Assembly (NCBI GenBank): GCA_031257795.1
Contig: JAIRNW010000022.1
Location: forward strand, 1 to 11,528
Direction of reading: 5' to 3'
Origin: Holosporales bacterium
GTDB taxonomy: Bacteria > Pseudomonadota > Alphaproteobacteria > BNTO01
DNA length: 11,528 bases
Below are positions 7,132 to 11,528 of the stretch, in pieces. A model generated the notes under the pieces. That model saw nothing but the letters and a program-made list of their open reading frames with translations. It did no database searches and was not told the origin of the DNA. Positions within the stretch are counted from its first letter, which is position 1. Each line of letters begins with the position of its first letter. The position numbers and the translations under genes are program-made.

Positions 7132-7267
7132 CTAAGAACCCGTTGACGTAAGATTTAAATTGAGGATTTTTCAGGAGAAACGGAGCGCAACCGCCGAGCC
7201 GTACTCAAACGTACCGCTCAAGGCGAGCACCGGATCGACAAACCACAGTTCAGTTGTGATTGGCTAT
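7132..7267 (+). repeat. palindromic repeat, copy 3 (hybrid: alpha left end, beta right end)
   Basis: The left end (7132-7162) matches the alpha arm of copy 1 with one A/G difference. The right end (7251-7267) matches the beta arm of copy 2 with one difference. The core in between is shared with both: 7159-7188 is identical to 1404-1433, and 7189-7267 aligns with 4070-4155. The hairpin GAGC-c-GTAC-tcaaac-GTAC-c-GCTC lies at 7196-7219. Because its two ends differ, this copy lacks matching terminal inverted repeats. It overlaps the last codons of the permease gene and provides its TAG stop (7264-7266). Confidence 0.88.
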
Positions 7268-8439
7268 ATCATCATATTCCAGAGCTCGCAGAAGATGATC
7301 GCAAGGCCGAACAGCCCGGCGCCTACTAGGAGAGTGGTCTTGCTCGTTGCTTTATAGAAAGGCGTCGCAAAACTGGCCTTCACCAGCAAATACAGCGGCA
7401 GCAAAATAGCCAGTACAGACAAAATCATTCCAGCGCATCCCAGCAGCGCAATGAACGCGTTCGGAACGGCCAGCGCGATCAGGCAAGGTGGCACAATCGC
7501 GATTGCGGCGGCCGCTTTTGTTCGCTCCGCGCCGATATATTGCTTCAGCGAGTCGCACAATCCTAGCCCTACACCGATCGTGGATGTAATAACTGCAAGG
7601 AATGATACCACCCAAACAACGCCCTGCAAGTACTTCGCGTTAGAAATAGCGGATAACTTTTGTATTAGCTTTCCTATTTCAACCTTGCCCTGCACGATAT
7701 TCAAGTAAAAGGCCGAGTCGTTGGTGTAGATCACATACAGAACGCTGCAAGTCCATATCGAGTAAATAATCAGCGGGATCAAGCTCCCAACAAAGAAGAC
7801 TTTCTTCAAAACCTTGGCGTTCATATCGCAGTATTCGCTGAGCGTGTGGAACAAAACCTGAAAGCCAAATGACGTGAAGATCACTGGGCTGACCCCGATC
7901 CAAGATGGCAGCCGGTCAATCTGGCTAGAAATTAAATTTACTTTAGAAAAATTCACGGAAGACGCGAGCGCGAAGACCAATATTCCGGCAACAACCAGCA
8001 TGCACGTGAACAAGACGCGGTTGGCGGCGTCCACCTTTTGTACTGGGAGAATTAAAAACAGATAGGCAAACGCTGCCGCCGCAATGGTAATCATTTTTTG
8101 AGAAAGCGCTGGAGTTAAATTGCACACCAACGACGCAATCCCGTAGATGTACGCGGCCATGAGCGCGAACATCAGTCCATTTAACGTTGATGTCCCAATA
8201 ACGGACGCAACTCTCCCGGAGTATAACATTCCTAATTTACCGATGTTTAAAGGCTTTTTCGCTTGTAACACGAGCTCCAAATTTATTAAAGCTGAATAGT
8301 ACGTTACAATCCACACGCAGAGCATGAGGGCGAAACTCCATAATATACCGAGTGTTGCGAGCGTAAGAGGCAGGGCGATCACGCCTGCTCCGATGCACGT
8401 CCCCGCTACGATCATTGTTGCGCCTAGTTGCTTATTCAT
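7264..8439 (-). CDS. aromatic amino-acid permease (TyrP/Mtr, HAAAP family)
   Basis: This integral inner-membrane transporter, about 391 residues with roughly 11 predicted helices, most likely imports tyrosine or tryptophan with a proton. The start, M-N-K-Q-L-G-A-T-M-I-V-A-G-T-C-I-G-A-G-V-I-A-L-P, is the hallmark first helix of the hydroxy/aromatic amino-acid permease family. The length is close to TyrP (about 400). The substrate cannot be fixed from sequence, but being in one operon with tyrS favours tyrosine. The ATG at 8439 is preferred to an upstream GTG at 8448. It forms TAATG with the stop of the preceding gene, and AGGG lies about 8 bases upstream, so translation is probably coupled. 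The last codons run into the repeat, which supplies the stop, so the native C-terminus may have been altered by a few residues. Confidence 0.9.
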   Translation of the reverse strand: MNKQLGATMIVAGTCIGAGVIALPLTLATLGILWSFALMLCVWIVTYYSALINLELVLQAKKPLNIGKLGMLYSGRVASVIGTSTLNGLMFALMAAYIYGIASLVCNLTPALSQKMITIAAAAFAYLFLILPVQKVDAANRVLFTCMLVVAGILVFALASSVNFSKVNLISSQIDRLPSWIGVSPVIFTSFGFQVLFHTLSEYCDMNAKVLKKVFFVGSLIPLIIYSIWTCSVLYVIYTNDSAFYLNIVQGKVEIGKLIQKLSAISNAKYLQGVVWVVSFLAVITSTIGVGLGLCDSLKQYIGAERTKAAAAIAIVPPCLIALAVPNAFIALLGCAGMILSVLAILLPLYLLVKASFATPFYKATSKTTLLVGAGLFGLAIIFCELWNMMI

Positions 8440-9164
8440 TATAAGCACCCTGTATTAGCAAATTTCTTATCACTGAGTGTGTTTAATTGTTCAATTAAAT
8501 TATTTTCCTTTTTTATCAAATCTATAATCTTGCAATTAATCTCGCGTATACTTTTTACAAAGTTCAAAAACATAAAATTATTGTGAATTAAATATTGCTG
8601 CAGATAACGCGATATAATAGAGCTGTGCACCAAATCGTTGAGCGATTTTGCACTTAAAGCAAGCAGCAAAGTCTGTTTATTCGCGAAATCCCCACGTTTC
8701 ACCAAGCTAACCACAAAAGATGTCTCCTTCTTTATAAAATCGCTGAGAAGCTTTTGTTTGGTTGCCTCAAGGTGTTGGCGCTCTTGTCGAGTCGCTTTTA
8801 TCGCCGCCGCAATCGCCTCTAGCTTGGCTGACCTGGCCTCATCGGCGTCTTGCAAAGCCTCTGCGGGGACTGGTTTGGCTATTGCGCTTGGCTGACTTTG
8901 TGTGGTTTTGAGAAAAGCAGGAGTAGCGGCGGCGGTGCCATGCGCGGTTTTCTTTGATTTTCCCTGATCCGCCTTTTTTTGTGTAGCTCCTGCTGCTTTC
9001 TTTTGCGTAGCCCAAGCCGTCTGCTTTCGCAGGGAGGTTGTCGCCTTGCTCACGGTCCTCAACTCTTTTACTGGCAGCCTCCTATTCACAGAGGTCGCGC
9101 CGTCCTGCGCAAACAGCGCCTGCACAAAACCTAAAACAAACGCGATTGCAAAAGCTGACGTCAT
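8439..9164 (-). CDS. exported coiled-coil protein, EnvC-like without a peptidase domain
   Basis: The 241-residue product begins with a signal peptide (A-F-A-I-A-F-V-L-G-F-V-Q-A-L-F-A, cleavage near 19). A Lys/Ala/Thr-rich low-complexity region (about 25-100, with A-T-Q-K-K-A twice) follows, then a coiled coil (about 105-145). The last part (L-L-L-A-L-S-A-K-S-L-N-D-L-V-H-S-S-I-I) resembles the helical segment before the M23 domain of EnvC-type murein-hydrolase activators. No M23 zinc motif (H-x-H) or LytM domain follows, so it is either a truncated EnvC or an unrelated periplasmic coiled-coil protein. That similarity was judged by eye only. The ATG at 9164 is preferred to one at 9197 because GGAAGA lies 7 bases upstream and a signal peptide then starts at residue 1. 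It begins 4 bp after the cvpA stop and its own stop overlaps the permease start. Confidence 0.8.
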   Translation of the reverse strand: MTSAFAIAFVLGFVQALFAQDGATSVNRRLPVKELRTVSKATTSLRKQTAWATQKKAAGATQKKADQGKSKKTAHGTAAATPAFLKTTQSQPSAIAKPVPAEALQDADEARSAKLEAIAAAIKATRQERQHLEATKQKLLSDFIKKETSFVVSLVKRGDFANKQTLLLALSAKSLNDLVHSSIISRYLQQYLIHNNFMFLNFVKSIREINCKIIDLIKKENNLIEQLNTLSDKKFANTGCL

Positions 9165-9168
9165 GTAT

Positions 9169-9978
9169 TTATCTTCCGCTGAGTCCACCGACGCCATCCG
9201 TGCCTTTTATTAGCGAGTTCAATTGGTTCGCTTGCTGAGGCGTGTAATTCGCCTCCCCCACATCATTCACCCTCGGTTTTAAGGTCCCAAAATCCGCAAC
9301 TACGGCATCCGCTCTGCCTCGCCCCACATCCGACAATTCCTCCGCAACGCCTACAGGCTGCAATTCATCTGCAACAACTGGCCTCGGCTGCTGTGTCGCA
9401 CCATTTGCAAATGCCTCCCTTCCCATCTCCTCCACGGAAAGGGCCGAATCCACGGCGGAAAGCGCAGCATTTTTGCTTGCTAATGAGTCCAAATAATTAT
9501 TGACGGATGGTGGTAGCAAAGGGCGGAGGATGTCGCACAAACCATACAAATAGTAATTCACAAGAAAGCTGCTTTTCATGGGAGACGGCATCTCTACCCT
9601 AGAAACAAAGCATTCCGCAATAATCTCCATGCAACATAAAATCACGATCCCCTTCGTCGCACCCAAAAGCGCCCCGAGCGCTCTGTCTATTGGGGAAATC
9701 AACGTGCCGCGCACGAAGCCGGAGCAAATCGCACCGATCAAGCTGATAATAACAAAGGCTATAACGAACGCGCTCGCCCCAGTTAGGATGTCCGCGAGCA
9801 AGGCTGATTCAATCTTCGACCTGATGAATATTCTTAAAAGGGGGACGTCCCAAAAAGTTGCGACTCCGGCGAGTACCCAAGCCATTATCGAGGAAATCTC
9901 GCGAATAAAACCGCGGCTGATTCCAACGACGAAAGAGAAAAACACACACGCTGCGATGACAATATCAACAATATTCAT
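9169..9978 (-). CDS. cvpA: CvpA family inner-membrane protein
   Basis: CvpA proteins are four-helix inner-membrane proteins, first linked to colicin V production and since then to envelope tolerance of bile and other stresses. Their molecular activity is not settled. The 269-residue product shows the family start M-N-I-V-D-I-V-I, the G-I-S-R-G-F-I-R-E loop (19-27), and G-F-V-R-G-T-L-I-S-P-I-D-R-A-L-G-A-L-L-G (about 88-107). The C-terminal third (about 165-269) is an Ala/Val/Asp-rich, probably disordered extension ending with N-Y-T-P-Q-Q-A-N-Q-L-N-S-L-I, similar to the short conserved helix at the end of many alphaproteobacterial CvpA proteins. It is longer than the usual 160-220 residues. The ATG overlaps the tyrS stop as ATGA, with AAAGG 10 bases upstream. 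Confidence 0.92.
   Translation of the reverse strand: MNIVDIVIAACVFFSFVVGISRGFIREISSIMAWVLAGVATFWDVPLLRIFIRSKIESALLADILTGASAFVIAFVIISLIGAICSGFVRGTLISPIDRALGALLGATKGIVILCCMEIIAECFVSRVEMPSPMKSSFLVNYYLYGLCDILRPLLPPSVNNYLDSLASKNAALSAVDSALSVEEMGREAFANGATQQPRPVVADELQPVGVAEELSDVGRGRADAVVADFGTLKPRVNDVGEANYTPQQANQLNSLIKGTDGVGGLSGR
9172..9177 (-). promoter_or_regulatory. ribosome binding site selecting the 9164 start
   Basis: GGAAGA on the minus strand, within the last codons of cvpA and 7 bases before the ATG at 9164. It decides against the longer reading from 9197, which would overlap cvpA by 29 bases and put 11 charged residues before the signal peptide. Confidence 0.55.
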
Positions 9979-11300
9979 ACTACGGATACCTTTATATGCC
10001 TCTTCTTCCCAGCCGAAAGTAACACATATCCATCCTTAACGAAATCTTCCTCAGTAACAACACTGCCATAGTCCGTGATAACCTGCCCTTGCAGGCTAAC
10101 CCCTCTGTTCAAAACCATGCGTTTAAAGTCCCCTCTACTTTCGCAAAGCCCAACCAACACGAACAGTTCTGCCAGGGATATCGGAACCTTGCCCCTCTCC
10201 ACAGAGCAAGACGGCATAGCCCCCCCAAGCGCCACGCCACCAGCTGCGTGCCCGAATAAAGCAGAGGACGCCTTATGTATTTCATTCAGCACCTCCTCTC
10301 CGTGTAGCAACGCGGTTGTGCTGTCCGCAAGGACTTTCTTCGCCTCATTAATCTCCTCTCCGCCGAGCTCTTCTAGTTTTTCTATTTCACTAAGCGGCAG
10401 GTCTGTAAATCTCCTCAAATACCGCCCAACATCCCTATCGTCAGTATTCCTCCAAAACTGCCAGTAATCAAACGGAGAGCACATATCAGGGTTAAGCCAA
10501 ACCGCCCCGGACGCCGTTTTCCCCATCTTCTCGCCCGTGGCGTTGGTGACAAGCGGGGCAGTTAAGCCGAAAACCTCCTTTCCTGTGAGGCGGCGCGTTA
10601 GCTCCACGCCGTTTACTATGTTCCCCCACTGGTCTGACCCTCCCATTTGTAGGACGCAGCCGAAATGCTCGTGAAGGTAGTAAAAATCGTACGCCTGCAT
10701 GATCATGTAGTTGAACTCCAGGAAGCTGAGAGGCTCCTCTTTTGCTAGCCGCAGCTTTATGCTCTCGAAAGACAGCATCCTGTTTACAGTGAAAAACGAG
10801 CCGTAATCCCGCAAAAAATCAACGTAACGAAGCTCGGTTAGCCAATCTGCATTGTTGACGAAGATTGCGGCGTTTGAGGTGGTGCTTGCGGCTGAGGTGG
10901 TGCTTGCTACGTTTGACGGCGTAGTCGCAGCTGCGGCTTTGTCTGCTGGGCGAAAATGCAAAAAGTGCGAGAAAGCGCGCGATATTCCGTCGATATTCGA
11001 CTGAATCTTCTCTAGGCTCATGATGGGACGGGCTGTTTGGCGGAAAGATGGATCACCAACGCGGCTTGTTCCGCCACCAACGAGAACCATCGGTGTGTGC
11101 CCAAACTTTTGCAGCCAACGCAGCAACATGATCGCCGACAAATTGCCGACCTGTAGGCTCGGCGCAGTCGCGTCAAAACCTATATACCCAATAACGTTTT
11201 TCTCGCAGAATAGGGCGTCGAGGTGTTCAATGTTAGTGCCCTGGTATATGAAACCCCTTTCTTGCAGAGTTTGCATGATTTCAGACTTAAATTTGAACAT
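9975..11300 (-). CDS. tyrS: tyrosyl-tRNA synthetase
   Basis: This cytoplasmic class I enzyme charges tRNA-Tyr with tyrosine using ATP. The 441-residue product has the Rossmann fold with Y-I-G-F-D-A-T-A-P-S-L (39-49), the HIGH-like box as Q-V-G-N (50-53), V-G-G-G-T-S-R-V-G-D-P-S (74-85), M-G-G-S-D-Q-W-G-N-I (219-228), and K-M-G-K-T (258-262) as the KMSKS loop. An S4-type RNA-binding domain (about 370-441) closes it. The first His of the HIGH box is Gln here. A 25-30-residue Ala/Ser/Thr-rich insert (about 117-144) separates F-L-H-F from V-N-N-A-D-W-L, and is partly a tandem duplication. The ATG at 11300 is preferred to a TTG at 11327: GGAG lies 6 bases upstream and the family begins with this M-F-K-F-K-S-E sequence. 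It is the first gene of the four-gene operon. Confidence 0.96.
   Translation of the reverse strand: MFKFKSEIMQTLQERGFIYQGTNIEHLDALFCEKNVIGYIGFDATAPSLQVGNLSAIMLLRWLQKFGHTPMVLVGGGTSRVGDPSFRQTARPIMSLEKIQSNIDGISRAFSHFLHFRPADKAAAATTPSNVASTTSAASTTSNAAIFVNNADWLTELRYVDFLRDYGSFFTVNRMLSFESIKLRLAKEEPLSFLEFNYMIMQAYDFYYLHEHFGCVLQMGGSDQWGNIVNGVELTRRLTGKEVFGLTAPLVTNATGEKMGKTASGAVWLNPDMCSPFDYWQFWRNTDDRDVGRYLRRFTDLPLSEIEKLEELGGEEINEAKKVLADSTTALLHGEEVLNEIHKASSALFGHAAGGVALGGAMPSCSVERGKVPISLAELFVLVGLCESRGDFKRMVLNRGVSLQGQVITDYGSVVTEEDFVKDGYVLLSAGKKRHIKVSVV
10875..10907. repeat. short tandem duplication inside tyrS (18-bp period)
   Basis: TGAGGTGGTGCTTGC occurs at 10875-10889 and again at 10893-10907, an 18-base period. 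In tyrS it encodes two units of A-S-T-T-S-x in the low-complexity insert. The in-frame six-codon period points to slippage-driven growth of the insert. Confidence 0.8.
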
Positions 11301-11365
11301 GAGGCTCTCCACTCGTGAACACGGCAAAACGTAAAGAACAAACGACCGTATAACAAATCAGGCTG

Positions 11366-11394
11366 ATTATGTTACGAATACGCCGGTTTTACAA
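11366..11394 (-). promoter_or_regulatory. candidate sigma70-type promoter for the tyrS operon
   Basis: On the minus strand TTGTAA (11389-11394) and CATAAT (11366-11371) are separated by 17 bases. Transcription would start near 11359 and leave a leader of about 60 bases before tyrS. The boxes match the consensus at 4 of 6 and 5 of 6 positions. It is the best promoter-like pair in this gap, but it is a sequence match only. Confidence 0.45.
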
Positions 11395-11528
11395 CAAAAA
11401 TACCAATATACCTTAACACCCAACGCATCTTTACCCCACTGACAAAAACTGTAGAATGCGATCAGTCGTTATCTTAAAAAAGCTATAAATTGTGCGTATT
11501 TCCTCAGGTAGCATCGTTCAAGTTTCCA
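11395..11528. other. gene-free right edge
   Basis: AT-rich sequence with no supported gene. The longest minus-strand frame with an ATG encodes 27 residues and has no clear ribosome site. I see no tRNA or terminator. The next gene to the right is outside the window. Confidence 0.5.

Noticed and set aside
7160..7357. Open frame of 65 codons starting in copy 3
   Set aside because: It shares the repeat-derived peptide and then runs antisense through the permease gene. No ribosome site.
1..11528. CRISPR array, rRNA, tRNA, prophage or integrase
   Set aside because: No regularly spaced repeats, no conserved RNA gene sequences and no recombinase or phage genes were found. VgrG has phage-spike ancestry, but its context fits type VI secretion.

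Overview
The window looks like part of the chromosome of an alphaproteobacterium, most likely host-associated or intracellular (Holosporales/Rickettsiales-like). The clues are an OmpA/MotB-like envelope protein with the alphaproteobacterial W-P-x-F-V-D membrane segment, a TyrRS and a CvpA with alphaproteobacterial-style C-termini, an amino-acid permease of the aromatic (TyrP/Mtr) type, a type VI secretion VgrG, and several copies of a short dispersed repeat. The lineage is inferred from gene content only.

Layout. 1-1229 (+): an MotB/OmpA-like protein. 1233-1613: a composite palindromic repeat. 1722-2921 (+): TilS, which modifies tRNA-Ile. 3035-3949 (+): an unrecognised secreted or membrane protein that faces the next block tail to tail. 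4032-4155: a second repeat copy. 6977-4158 (-): a two-gene block, a small exported protein with a TssJ-like look followed 9 bp later by a 783-residue VgrG spike. 7132-7267: a third repeat copy. 11300-7264 (-): a tightly packed operon tyrS - cvpA - EnvC-like coiled-coil protein - aromatic amino-acid permease. Its genes overlap or abut (ATGA, 4-bp gap, TAATG), and a sigma70-like promoter lies upstream of tyrS.

How the genes fit together. The last operon couples tyrosine charging (TyrRS) with probable tyrosine or tryptophan import, which suits an auxotroph that takes amino acids from a host. The vgrG block belongs to a type VI secretion machine whose other genes are not here. The MotB-like protein and the EnvC-like protein point to cell-wall and envelope work.

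The most unusual feature is the repeat family. A shared core with a conserved hairpin is framed by at least three different terminal inverted repeats (alpha, beta, gamma). One copy is nested inside another with an apparent 3-bp target duplication, and the third copy preserves the uninterrupted site. All three loci lie directly at the 3' end of a gene, and one copy supplies that gene's stop codon.
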